Shown here: positions 6,312 to 13,796 of the stretch, piece by piece
How positions within the stretch are numbered: the stretch's first letter is position 1
Layout: every line of letters starts with the position of its first letter
Source of the DNA: JBEKDJ01 sp050014415
Lineage (GTDB): Bacteria > Desulfobacterota > BSN033 > UBA1163
Length of the DNA: 13,796 nt
Assembly (NCBI GenBank): GCA_050014415.1
Contig: JBEKDJ010000109.1
Location: 1 to 13,796 of the forward strand
Reading direction: 5' to 3'
Made by a program: the position numbers and the translations under genes
Notes under the pieces: model-generated
What the model was told of the DNA's origin: nothing
The model's input: the letters and a program-made list of their open reading frames with translations, nothing else
Databases searched by the model: none

Positions 6312-7502
6312 ATGAAGCGCTCGATAGCATGCATGATAATTTTATTGATAGCTTTAGTCCTTGGACTTTCAATTTCTGGTTCCAGTACAGCACAACCAGC
6401 AAGACCAATCAAAATCGGGGGCCTTTTTGAATTGACGGGATTTGTTTCTCCGAATGGCCAACAAGCGCATCAGGGCGCATTGTTAGCAATAGAGCAGGAA
6501 GGCGGGAAGCTTCTGGGTAGGCCCCTTGAATTCATAGTCGAGGATACGGCGACAGACGTGCCGACCACTATGGATAAGGCGAGGAAGCTCGTTGAGGTCG
6601 ACAAGGTTAAAATAATTGTCGGTCCCATCTTCGGTCCATGCACTAGCGCAATGGCGGGTTACCTGGACAAAGTACAGATCCCATTCATCTCCATTGCAAC
6701 GCTCGATGATGTCATCGTATTGAAAAACAAATGGGCATTTGGAATCGTCGGAACCGCAGAAACCAATGGCTACCCCATGGGCATTTACGCGGCTGAGAAG
6801 TTGGGTTACAAGACGGTTGCGACCATAGGCTGTGACCTGGATGCCGGCCATGAATTCATACGAGGTTTTGTCCTAGGGTTTCAATCAAAGGGGGGCAAGG
6901 TGATTCAGCAGCAGTGGTCTCCCCCGAATACGAGCAACATGATGCCTTTTCTTATTGCCGTAGACAAGAACGCCGATGCCCTGGTTACCTGGTGGCCCGG
7001 CACTGATCAATTTGCAGGTTTTAAGCAATACAAGGAACTCAACCTCAAGATGCCCATGCTTCAACCGGAAGATGGGGGCATCCTCGGCAACCCGTTAGCC
7101 GCTAAAGCTGTGGGACCCGGCGCTATCGGCACGTACACAACCCTCGAGTACAGTTATTTGGCCAATACCCCTGGAAACAAGGAATTTGTGGCAGCCTTCC
7201 AGAAGAAATACGGTTCGCTTCCAGCTCCCCTTGCGGGATGCGCCTACGTCAGCGCCAGAGTTGCGATTGAAGGGCTTAAAAAGGCTGGACTCGATAGCTC
7301 GAGCAAGAAATTGAAAGATGCATTGACGGATCTGAAGATGGACACGATTCATGGGCCCAAGAGTTTCAACAAATGGCGTATAGGAACCTATACCTGTCCG
7401 GTAGTAAGAATCGACGAGGATTTCGTTCCACAGATCATTGCAGAATATCGAGTCAAAACGGATATAGTTAAGGGCGAATTGGTATACAGCCTGGAACGTT
7501 AG
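6312..7502 (+). CDS. Liv-type ABC transporter, periplasmic substrate-binding protein
   Basis: A 396-residue protein of the LivK/Peripla_BP_6 family. Residues 1-27 form a Sec signal peptide: Lys-Arg start, hydrophobic core at about 8-20, and likely cleavage after STA. There is no lipobox Cys, so it should be a free periplasmic protein. The mature start PIKIGGLFELTGFVSPNGQQ-type and the later SAMAGYLDKVQIPFISIAT and GTYTTLEYSYL stretches are typical of the two-lobed fold. GGAGGT (6301-6306) lies 5 bases before the ATG. It opens the five-gene import operon; the permease follows after 53 bases. The family binds branched-chain amino acids, but many anaerobe members bind aromatic or other carboxylic acids. 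In this context an organic acid ligand is plausible (inference). Confidence 0.93.
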   Translation: MKRSIACMIILLIALVLGLSISGSSTAQPARPIKIGGLFELTGFVSPNGQQAHQGALLAIEQEGGKLLGRPLEFIVEDTATDVPTTMDKARKLVEVDKVKIIVGPIFGPCTSAMAGYLDKVQIPFISIATLDDVIVLKNKWAFGIVGTAETNGYPMGIYAAEKLGYKTVATIGCDLDAGHEFIRGFVLGFQSKGGKVIQQQWSPPNTSNMMPFLIAVDKNADALVTWWPGTDQFAGFKQYKELNLKMPMLQPEDGGILGNPLAAKAVGPGAIGTYTTLEYSYLANTPGNKEFVAAFQKKYGSLPAPLAGCAYVSARVAIEGLKKAGLDSSSKKLKDALTDLKMDTIHGPKSFNKWRIGTYTCPVVRIDEDFVPQIIAEYRVKTDIVKGELVYSLER

Positions 7503-7555
7503 CCGGATGGTAACTTGTTGGTCTAAAGCCGGTTTTTGACCCTGAGAATGGCTTC

Positions 7556-8419
7556 ATGGATGTAGTTCTTGTTTGTATCCTGAGTGGGCTTTCATATGGC
7601 GTGGTCCTTTTTCTTGTGGCCGCTGGACTCTCTTTTGTCCTAGGTCTTATGGGAATAGTGAATTTAGCCCACGGAGCACTGGTGATGACCGGAGCTTATG
7701 CAGGTTTGAACGTGGCAAAGGCAACCGGAAGTTTGGTACTAGGAGGGCTCGCAGGAGCCCTCCTAGCCGGCCTTGTGGGCCTGTTTCTTGAACGCGGCTT
7801 TTTGAAAAAACTTTACAGGTTTCAGCTTGACCAGATACTTATCACCTTCGGCTTTGTCTACATTATTGCCAACGTTCATCTTTGGGTCTATGGGGCATGG
7901 CCCCTAGAAGCTTTCATTCCCCCGGCCTTGACCGGATCGTTTGTTATAGGCCGATTTTCTCTGAGCGCCTTTCGCATCGTCATTATGTGCATAGGCGCCG
8001 TTCTATGCCCCGTACTATGGTGGATTCAAGATCGGACGAAGATAGGTGCCATCATCCGGGCCGGAATGGATGATCCTGATCTGGTCGCCGTCCTGGGGAT
8101 AAACCTGCGCCCCATTAACATCGCCGTATTCTTTGCAGCCGCCTGTTTATCAGGCTTTGCCGGGGTGCTTGGGGCCTTTCCTCTTGGAGGCGTCAGTCTC
8201 GAGCTGGGGCAGCAGATGGTGTTCTTGGCAATAGCGGTTGTTGTGGTGGGAGGTGTCGGCTCCATACAGGGGACCTTTGCGGGCGCTTTGATCATTGGCG
8301 TTTTTTCATCTTTAGCGGGGACGTACCTGCCGGCAGCGGCCATGTTCGTGCCTTATTTTCTGATGATAATGATTCTTATTTTCCGTCGGCAGGGCCTGTT
8401 TGGTAGAACTGGGGTTTAA
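7556..8419 (+). CDS. livH: Liv-type ABC transporter, permease LivH-like
   Basis: A 287-residue integral inner-membrane protein with about eight hydrophobic segments. GLMGIVNLAHGALVMTGAY (residues 30-48) is the hallmark of LivH. A loop with AVLGINLRPINIAVFFAAA near residue 180 fits the contact site for the ATPases. It pairs with the LivM-like protein to form the channel. The ribosome binding site is weak (a GAG-like stretch in CCTGAGAATGG upstream of ATG 7556), so translation may depend on the preceding gene's message. The coding sequence contains a perfect 12-base stem-loop at 7739-7766, listed separately. The next gene starts 6 bases after the stop. Confidence 0.93.
   Translation: MDVVLVCILSGLSYGVVLFLVAAGLSFVLGLMGIVNLAHGALVMTGAYAGLNVAKATGSLVLGGLAGALLAGLVGLFLERGFLKKLYRFQLDQILITFGFVYIIANVHLWVYGAWPLEAFIPPALTGSFVIGRFSLSAFRIVIMCIGAVLCPVLWWIQDRTKIGAIIRAGMDDPDLVAVLGINLRPINIAVFFAAACLSGFAGVLGAFPLGGVSLELGQQMVFLAIAVVVVGGVGSIQGTFAGALIIGVFSSLAGTYLPAAAMFVPYFLMIMILIFRRQGLFGRTGV
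7739..7766 (+). repeat. Perfect 12-base inverted repeat inside the LivH-like gene
   Basis: CTAGGAGGGCTC (7739-7750), a GCAG loop, then its exact reverse complement GAGCCCTCCTAG (7755-7766). It encodes a Gly/Ala/Leu-rich membrane stretch. It would form a strong RNA hairpin with no T run after it, so it is not an intrinsic terminator. It may be a by-product of GGN/GCN/CTN codons, or it may affect mRNA stability. Confidence 0.8.
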
Positions 8420-8425
8420 AACGCA

Positions 8426-9418
8426 ATGGAAAGGATTAAAGATCAACTTATTCATTTTACCCCTGCAATGGCGTTAGTCGTTTTATTAACGACGGCACCT
8501 GCGTGGATCGATATAAGTATCATGAGCCTGCTTACCAAGATAATGATTTTTGGCTTACTGGCAATGAGTTTGGATGTCGTATTCGGGTACGTTGGACTCT
8601 GGTCTTTTTGTCACGCTGCTCTCTTCGGGGTGGCAGCCTATACCAATGGTATCATGATTCAGCTATTTAACATCACCAGCTTCTGGATTGCGGCTCCCAT
8701 GAGTATCCTAGTGACGGCTGTCGTCTCGGCATTGCTTGCCTGGATAGCACTCCGGATGTCAGGCATCTATTTTCTCCTAATTACGCTTGCTTTAGGTCAG
8801 CTGATTTTCAGCACTGTCTTTGTATGGAGAAAAGTGACAGGCGGCTCCCAGGGGCTCATCAATATTCCTTATCCGGATATCGGTATCGATTTTTCTCCTG
8901 CAATCTTTTACTACTTCACCTTGATCATTATTCTTATCTGTGGTTGTGTGCTGCATTATTTACTCAAATCACCGTTTGGATATAGTTTGCAGGGGATTCG
9001 TGAGAACGAAACACGCATGATTGCTTTGGGTTTCAACACGTGGAAGCACAAATTTCTGGCCTTTGTGATCAGCGGGGCATTTGCAGGTATCGCGGGAATA
9101 TTATATGTCCACTATAATGGAATTGTCGTACCCACAGACGTGGATATGGCTTCTTCAGGCCTGGTCGTTATCATGGTGATTATCGGAGGAAGTGGCACGC
9201 TCTGGGGAGCGATGATCGGAAGTGGTGTCATCTACGCTCTTAGCTACTTCGTGAGCTTGCTCACACCTGAGCGCTGGCCGTTGATTCTGGGAGCATGTTT
9301 TGTAACGGCGGTTATGTTTGCCCGGGGTGGTCTTTTCCCTCAGTTGTGTAAACTATGGGATAAAATTGTTACTCCGGAAAACAAGCTGTTAAGCCTCGGA
9401 AGCGAGATGGATGAATGA
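8426..9418 (+). CDS. livM: Liv-type ABC transporter, permease LivM-like
   Basis: A 330-residue integral membrane protein. GYVGLWSFCHAALFGVAAY (about residues 55-73) corresponds to the LivM signature, usually G-x-x-S-L-G-H-A; here Phe-Cys replaces Leu-Gly. The later loop IRENETRMIALGFNTWKHK followed by LAFVISGAFAGIAGILY is the characteristic LivM coupling region that contacts the ATPase subunits. ATG 8426 lies 6 bases after the LivH stop, with only a weak GGGG ribosome binding site. Its TGA stop overlaps the next gene's ATG (ATGA at 9415-9418), which is typical of translational coupling. Confidence 0.93.
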   Translation: MERIKDQLIHFTPAMALVVLLTTAPAWIDISIMSLLTKIMIFGLLAMSLDVVFGYVGLWSFCHAALFGVAAYTNGIMIQLFNITSFWIAAPMSILVTAVVSALLAWIALRMSGIYFLLITLALGQLIFSTVFVWRKVTGGSQGLINIPYPDIGIDFSPAIFYYFTLIIILICGCVLHYLLKSPFGYSLQGIRENETRMIALGFNTWKHKFLAFVISGAFAGIAGILYVHYNGIVVPTDVDMASSGLVVIMVIIGGSGTLWGAMIGSGVIYALSYFVSLLTPERWPLILGACFVTAVMFARGGLFPQLCKLWDKIVTPENKLLSLGSEMDE

Positions 9419-10170
9419 TGGAAGTCTTGAAGATTAGGAACGTTGCTAAAAACTTCGGCGGCCTCAAGGTATTGCAAGACGTTTCTTTTATCCTCAAAGC
9501 GGGAGAAAGGGTAGCGCTGATTGGCCCCAATGGCGCTGGCAAAACAACGCTGGTGAATGTTCTGAGCGGACTGCTAAATCCAACTTCTGGTAGCATCACC
9601 CTCCTGGGACGCGACGTGACTAAATTGCCACCCTTCGATCGAGTTGCGCTAGGACTCGGACGCTCTTTCCAGGTAAGCAGCCTGTTCCCGGCACTTAGCC
9701 TGTTCTCGAATGTTTTGATGGCGCTATATGGTATTCAAAAGACTCGATATCAGATGTTTCGTTCGTTTACAGGCTATCAAGACAATAACCAGAGAGCCCG
9801 GGAGTTATTGGAAAGCATTGGCCTATGGGATAAGAATGAGACACTCGTCCGAGATCTCTCGCACGGTGAGAAACGGCGGCTTGAAATGGTTTTATCAATC
9901 TCCTCCCAACCCAAGGTTCTTTTGTTAGATGAACCCAATGCGGGTCTCAGTAGCGAGGAAACGGCAAGCTTAATTCACATGGTTGAAAATCTCGCTGCGG
10001 GGACGACCACATTGGTCGTTGCCCACGATCTCGATTTCATCTATCGGCTTTGTGACCGCGTGATGGTACTCTACTACGGAGAGATTATCGCGGACGCGTC
10101 CTGTGAGGAGATACAGACCGACCAACGGGTGTGTAGTATCTATTTGGGCACAGAGGTCAGAGATGCTTGA
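9415..10170 (+). CDS. livG: Liv-type ABC transporter, ATP-binding protein LivG-like
   Basis: A 251-residue ABC ATPase. The Walker A is GPNGAGKTT (residues 37-45), the Q-loop is Gln86 in RSFQVSSLFP, the signature is LSHGEKRRLE (148-157), the Walker B is VLLLDEP (168-174), and the switch His204 is in VVAHDLDF. The signature has His-Gly instead of the common Gly-Gly, which is frequent in LivG. All catalytic residues are present. It starts in an ATGA overlap with livM. ATG 9418 is an equally possible start, one codon shorter. Its C-terminus overlaps the LivF-like gene by 8 bases. It should dimerise with that protein to power import. Confidence 0.94.
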   Translation: MMEVLKIRNVAKNFGGLKVLQDVSFILKAGERVALIGPNGAGKTTLVNVLSGLLNPTSGSITLLGRDVTKLPPFDRVALGLGRSFQVSSLFPALSLFSNVLMALYGIQKTRYQMFRSFTGYQDNNQRARELLESIGLWDKNETLVRDLSHGEKRRLEMVLSISSQPKVLLLDEPNAGLSSEETASLIHMVENLAAGTTTLVVAHDLDFIYRLCDRVMVLYYGEIIADASCEEIQTDQRVCSIYLGTEVRDA

Positions 10171-10867
10171 TCTTATAGATGTCCACAGCTCATATGGCGA
10201 CACCCAAGTACTGCACGGGGTTTCATTAAAAGTAGATAAGGGGGCGGTTGTCGTACTCCTGGGTCGTAATGGAATGGGTAAAACTACGTGTGTCCATACG
10301 ATCGTGGGGCTTATTGCCGCACGAAGCGGAACAATCACGTTTGAGGGAAAAGAGATCACCGACCTAGCCCCACATAGAATTTCTTTGTTAGGCCTGTCTT
10401 TGGTGCCCCAGGGGCGGCGTATTTTTCCGTCGCTCAGTGTCAGGGAAAATCTGATTCTTGGGATGCGCGGGAAGGGGTACACATTGGATTCAATCTACTT
10501 ATTGTTCCCTGTGTTGAAGGATCGGGTTAATAACATGGGTAATCAGTTGAGCGGCGGTGAACAGCAGATGCTGGCCATCGCAAGGGCGCTTCTGGCCAAT
10601 CCGCGCATGCTTCTAATGGATGAACCCTCCGAAGGACTAGCCCCTCTAATTATCAAGATGATTGGCGATGTCTTACTAAGACTGAAGGAAGGCGGTCTCT
10701 CTTTCTTACTGGTAGAACAGAATGTGCCTCTTGCTTTGAGGGTGAGCGATTATGCCTATGTCCTAAACAAAGGGAGAATTGTGCATCAATGTACTAAAGA
10801 TGAGCTCGTTGCAGATAGGAGGATACAGGCCGAGCATATTGGTGTATCGAAATATGGGGTCAGGTAA
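10163..10867 (+). CDS. livF: Liv-type ABC transporter, ATP-binding protein LivF-like
   Basis: A 234-residue ABC ATPase, normal for LivF. The Walker A is GRNGMGKTT (34-42), the signature is LSGGEQQ (129-135), the Walker B is MLLMDEP (149-155), and Gln186 in LVEQN replaces the switch His, as is usual for LivF. The start at ATG 10163 is chosen because LivF proteins begin with MLxLxxVxxxYG. GAGG (10153-10156) lies 6 bases upstream, and a longer in-frame reading from 10103 would add 20 unrelated residues. It overlaps livG by 8 bases and is the last gene of the import operon. No terminator hairpin is seen after it. Confidence 0.94.
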   Translation: MLDLIDVHSSYGDTQVLHGVSLKVDKGAVVVLLGRNGMGKTTCVHTIVGLIAARSGTITFEGKEITDLAPHRISLLGLSLVPQGRRIFPSLSVRENLILGMRGKGYTLDSIYLLFPVLKDRVNNMGNQLSGGEQQMLAIARALLANPRMLLMDEPSEGLAPLIIKMIGDVLLRLKEGGLSFLLVEQNVPLALRVSDYAYVLNKGRIVHQCTKDELVADRRIQAEHIGVSKYGVR

Positions 10868-10973
10868 CTCCTTGGTTGAACCTCGAGCTATGCTGGAGAG
10901 AGTAGAAAGAACTATGCGATAGTGCTTGAGGAAAAAAGTTCCTTTCGGTAGGATGGTAACTTAAGAGAATTAT

Positions 10974-11814
10974 ATGAGACATAAGACTCCAAAAATTAGC
11001 ACCGTCGAAAAAGCCCTGGCGATCCTGATGGCATTGAACGTGCCACTACAACCACGAGATGGGAGCCGTGGAGTTGATTGAAAAACCGAATTTCCATCCT
11101 GCAACGGTAGGCCGTATCCTTTAAATCCTCAGCCGAAAAGGTTTTCTGCAGCTCAATCCAAGGACCCGAGAATTTGCACTTGGACCGTCAACATTCGAAT
11201 TGGAAATACGCTCTTTCGCTCCTTCAATGGCGACTGCCTGACCATGGCCATACCTTATATTGTGGACCTTTGCGAGGAAGTTGGAGAAACCGTCATGCTT
11301 GAAACGATGCCCGGCGACCACCCAGTCGTGACCCACATTGCCCAAGGTAAGCGCTCGTTGAGGGTAAACCGAATATCAGGGATAGAGTCCCGATTCAAGT
11401 TTCGCCTAGGGCGAAGGCCATCCTTGCTTTTTCTGACCCGAAGATGGTGAGCAGGCTTCCGGGTAAAAAGATGGAACGGTTGACGCCGTACACCGTAACC
11501 GATAGAGAGACCTTAAACCTTCAACTGAAGGAAATAAGACGACTGAAAGTTGCTTTTTGCCGGGAGGAGATGGTCATCGGTGTCAATACGATGGGTGTCC
11601 GTATCTTTAATCATGAGAACAAAACGTTTCAGCGGTTATGATTGCGGGTCTTGCTTCAAGAACTAGAACTAAATGTTATCCGGAATCTGCCATGGTCGGA
11701 ACTCTGAAGAGGGCCGCCCGCGATATTTCTGCTCAACTTTTCCATCAACGTGTTCATGGCCACCCACAAGGAATAGGTCGGTGCTCCACCAGAGAGTCCA
11801 ATCTCTTCGTGTAA
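10974..11814 (+). pseudogene. IclR-family transcriptional regulator, decayed
   Basis: Pieces of an IclR regulator of about 260-280 residues appear in order but in different frames. First is the start TPKISTVEKALAILMALN from ATG 10974. After a frameshift near 11040-11050 comes ATVGRIL-stop-ILSRKGFLQLNP (TAA at 11122-11124, in the recognition-helix/wing region). After a one-base loss near 11201-11204 comes GNTLFRS then IPYIVDLCEEVGETVML. After a shift near 11378-11384 comes RVPIQVSPRAKAILAF. After a shift near 11621-11625 comes MIAGLASRTRTKCYPES and the terminal LKRAARDISAQL. These match the IclR winged helix and effector-binding domain. At least one stop and four frameshifts rule out a working protein. 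The neighbours are intact, so true decay is more likely than poor sequence. It once probably controlled the transporter or the carboxylase genes (inference from position). Confidence 0.85.
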
Positions 11815-11896
11815 ATGTCACCGTACTGGAGTATGCCCTTAGGCTCATCACCACCTGTACCGTCGATAATTACTTAGAAAAGAGGATCGCAATAAG

Positions 11897-13657
11897 ATGA
11901 ACAAGTTCGATTTTGTCGATCAAACCTTACGAGATGCGCAGCAGAGTCTCTGGGGTTATATGATGAGGACCGATCACATGACCCCGATAGCGGAAATGAT
12001 GGATCGGGTCGGATACAGAGCGATCGCGACGGTAGGTTCCCAGGCGTTTACGGTACAGGTCCGCAATCTCAATGAGGATCCCTGGGAGAGGATACGGCTT
12101 CTTTCCAAGCTGATCACAAGAACTCCTCTGCGTGGGTCTTACCAAATCGGAAGTCTTTCCTCCTTCGATCTGAGCACCCCACGTGACATCATCACCCTTT
12201 GGATAAAGCGATCTGTCGCCAATGGGATAAAAAGTTTCTGGATTTGCGATTATCAGTATGAAATGGAGAAATTCTTCTACTTCGCCCGCATCGCGAAGGC
12301 TGAGGGGGCCGAGGTCGTGCCGGCGCTGATGTACACGTCCAGCCCTGTGCATACGAATGAGCATTGGGCACGAAAGACCCGACTGATATTAGAGGCGAAG
12401 GATTATGTCGATCGGATCATGATAGAAGATGCGTCAGGAGTGATAACGCCGGAAGGCACCAGGGAACTGGTATCCATTGTTCAAAAGAACTGCGACGGAC
12501 TGCCTCTCGAGTTCCACTCCCACTGTAATTCAGGGCTGGCTCCTCTGTGTTACCTGGAAGCGATTCAATCAGGGGTTACCACCGTGCATACTGCGGTTGC
12601 CCCTCTCGCCAATGGCACCTCCCTGCCCGCTGTGGAAACCATCTTAAGAAATGCCCGCCGTCTGGGCTTTTCCTCAGATCTGAATGAGGACGCGCTCGCA
12701 GTGGTGTCAGCCCATTTCAGAAGCATTGCCAAAAAAGAGGGGCTGCCCGTCGGAGCGCCGTTGGAATACGATCTCTTCCATTTTGAGCACCAGGTGCCCG
12801 GCGGCATGATGACAAACTTGACTCGCCAGCTCAGGGAGGTCGGGATGGAAGACCGATTGGACGAGATCCTTGAGGAAATCGTTCTGGTCCGCAAGGAGTT
12901 CGGTTATCCTGTGATGGCGACACCTTATTCCCAGATCGTGGGAGCCCAGGCCGTGGAAAACGTCCTTCTAGGCGAGCGATATAAGCAGATACCCGATGAA
13001 GTCATCAAGTACGTTTTGGGATATTATGGGGAGCCGGTTGTCCCAATAGACCAAAACGTCGTGGATAGGATAAGGAGCTTGCCGAGAGCGAAGGAGTTTC
13101 TCAACTGGGAACCTGAAGGGTACCTCAAATCGGTTGAAGAGCTCCGGCGGGAAATCGGCCCCGAGCTTTCCGATGATGATCTCTTGCTGAGAATCCTGAT
13201 CCCGGGAAAACCTCTCAAGCGTGGTGAGCCCAAGAAGGAGGTCAAGTCGGCTGCCGCAAAAGCTACGACGCTGGCCACCTCATCCACTGAATTCCCGGCG
13301 GAATTCACTGTGGATGTGGATGGGGAAGTGTTCAACGTTAAGATCTCGCCCGTGTGGGATGGGGGTGGAAAGACCGAGACGATCGAGCAGGCAAAGATGC
13401 CACAGTCTCCAAAAACCGCGAAGAAACGGAAAGCGTTGCCTCCGGGGGCTATACTATGCAGGATGGCGGGGATGATCCTTTCGTTCGAAGTGAAAGTAGG
13501 CGATCGTGTCAATGGGGGCGATTTGGTAGCAATGATCGAGGCAATGAAAATGAGAAGGCATGTCCATTCACCGCACACCGGAGTAGTTAGAGAAATCTGG
13601 GCCCATGAAGGTGAGATGGTCGATCCTGAGGATGTCCTGATGGTGGTGGAAGAATGA
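11897..13657 (+). CDS. Biotin-dependent carboxyltransferase fused to biotin carrier domain (PycB/OadA-like, divergent)
   Basis: A 586-residue cytoplasmic protein. Residues 1 to about 280 form the HMGL-like carboxyltransferase barrel, followed by the conserved PYC/OADA domain (to about 440) with EHQVPGGMMTNL (297-308). A poorly conserved Lys/Ala/Thr-rich linker comes next, then a C-terminal biotinyl domain (about 515-586) with EAMKM, biotin on Lys551. Conserved active-site residues are Arg12, Asp13 and Gln16 (TLRDAQQS), Arg79 (LRG), His207 and His209 (FHSHC) and Thr306. The position that in pyruvate carboxylase and oxaloacetate decarboxylase is a carboxylated, metal-binding Lys (IKDMAG) is Glu177 (IEDASG). 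The usual FRxFDxxND block reads FWICDYQY. The protein is therefore a divergent member whose keto-acid substrate cannot be assumed to be pyruvate. A weak AGAGG precedes ATG 11897. The stop overlaps the biotin carboxylase start (ATGA). Confidence 0.9.
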   Translation: MNKFDFVDQTLRDAQQSLWGYMMRTDHMTPIAEMMDRVGYRAIATVGSQAFTVQVRNLNEDPWERIRLLSKLITRTPLRGSYQIGSLSSFDLSTPRDIITLWIKRSVANGIKSFWICDYQYEMEKFFYFARIAKAEGAEVVPALMYTSSPVHTNEHWARKTRLILEAKDYVDRIMIEDASGVITPEGTRELVSIVQKNCDGLPLEFHSHCNSGLAPLCYLEAIQSGVTTVHTAVAPLANGTSLPAVETILRNARRLGFSSDLNEDALAVVSAHFRSIAKKEGLPVGAPLEYDLFHFEHQVPGGMMTNLTRQLREVGMEDRLDEILEEIVLVRKEFGYPVMATPYSQIVGAQAVENVLLGERYKQIPDEVIKYVLGYYGEPVVPIDQNVVDRIRSLPRAKEFLNWEPEGYLKSVEELRREIGPELSDDDLLLRILIPGKPLKRGEPKKEVKSAAAKATTLATSSTEFPAEFTVDVDGEVFNVKISPVWDGGGKTETIEQAKMPQSPKTAKKRKALPPGAILCRMAGMILSFEVKVGDRVNGGDLVAMIEAMKMRRHVHSPHTGVVREIWAHEGEMVDPEDVLMVVEE

Positions 13658-13796
13658 TTAATAAGATTCTCATTGCCAATCGCGGTGAGATTGCCATCCG
13701 TGTCATGCGTGCTTGCCGGGAGATGGGGATTCCTTCAGTCGCCGTTTATTCGGAGGCGGACAAGGAGGCACTATTTGCCAAATACGCTGATGAGGC
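13654..13796 (+). CDS. Biotin carboxylase subunit (AccC/PycA-like), N-terminal part, cut by window edge
   Basis: The first 47 complete codons of the gene start at ATG 13654, which overlaps the upstream stop as ATGA. Residues begin MINKILIANRGEIAIRVMRA, continue with CREMGIPSVAVYSEADKEAL, then reach ADEA. This is the near-invariant N-terminus of biotin carboxylases, which carboxylate biotin with ATP and bicarbonate. Together with the preceding gene it makes a two-subunit enzyme like the PycA/PycB type, with the carboxyltransferase-carrier subunit encoded first. Presence of a biotin carboxylase argues for an ATP-driven carboxylase rather than a sodium-pumping decarboxylase. The remainder is outside the window. 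Confidence 0.93.
   Translation, partial: MINKILIANRGEIAIRVMRACREMGIPSVAVYSEADKEALFAKYADE

Noticed and set aside
7503..7555. Possible terminator between the binding-protein and LivH-like genes (two CCGG blocks then a T run)
   Set aside because: Only a 4-base stem with a loop of more than 20 bases could form; too weak to support.
11673..11900. 75-codon plus-strand frame before the carboxyltransferase gene
   Set aside because: It runs across the IclR pseudogene tail in the wrong frame and shows no motif.
13288..13307. Inverted repeat TGAATTCC-CGGC-GGAATTCA in the carboxyltransferase gene
   Set aside because: It lies in the low-complexity linker coding region, is short, and is not at a gene end or followed by a T run.

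Overview
The window looks like chromosomal DNA of a strictly anaerobic bacterium. The best guess is a Desulfobacterota (deltaproteobacterial) syntroph or sulfate reducer that degrades organic acids or aromatic compounds. This is inferred from gene content: a 2-hydroxyacyl-CoA dehydratase/benzoyl-CoA reductase subunit pair, a cytoplasmic Mo/W-bisPGD enzyme, a complete Liv-type ABC importer and a biotin-dependent carboxylase. No rRNA, tRNA, CRISPR array, insertion sequence or phage gene was seen.

Layout. Positions 1-2207 form a minus-strand operon. A TetR-family regulator (2207-1614) comes first, then a BcrB/BzdO-like radical-enzyme subunit (1552-236), then the N-terminal 77 codons of a second, BcrC/BzdN/HgdB-like subunit that runs off the left edge (232-1). 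Positions 2208-2809 are an AT-rich divergent control region. It holds back-to-back promoter-like elements and two copies of an imperfect palindrome suited to TetR binding. To the right on the plus strand lie an AHL-lactonase-like metallo-beta-lactamase-fold hydrolase (2810-3556) and a 704-residue molybdopterin oxidoreductase (3612-5726). A 585-base stretch without a recognisable gene follows (5727-6311).

Positions 6312-10867 are a complete five-gene branched-chain-amino-acid-type importer: binding protein, two permeases and two ATPases. The last three genes are packed tightly, with short overlaps at livM/livG and livG/livF. Positions 10974-11814 are a badly decayed IclR-family regulator with one internal stop and about four frameshifts. 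After it come a carboxyltransferase-biotin carrier fusion (11897-13657) and the first 47 complete codons of its biotin carboxylase (13654 to the right edge).

How the genes may work together (inference). The set looks like a catabolic island for an imported organic acid: uptake by the Liv system, biotin-dependent carboxylation or decarboxylation, a Mo/W redox or hydration step, and an ATP-driven radical reduction or dehydration at the CoA-thioester level. The substrate cannot be named from sequence. The most unusual points are: the carboxyltransferase has Glu where the family's metal-binding carboxylated lysine normally sits; the MBL hydrolase lacks the usual metal-bridging Asp and has adjacent cysteines there; the IclR regulator is dead while its neighbours are intact; and two matching operator-like boxes flank the divergent promoters.
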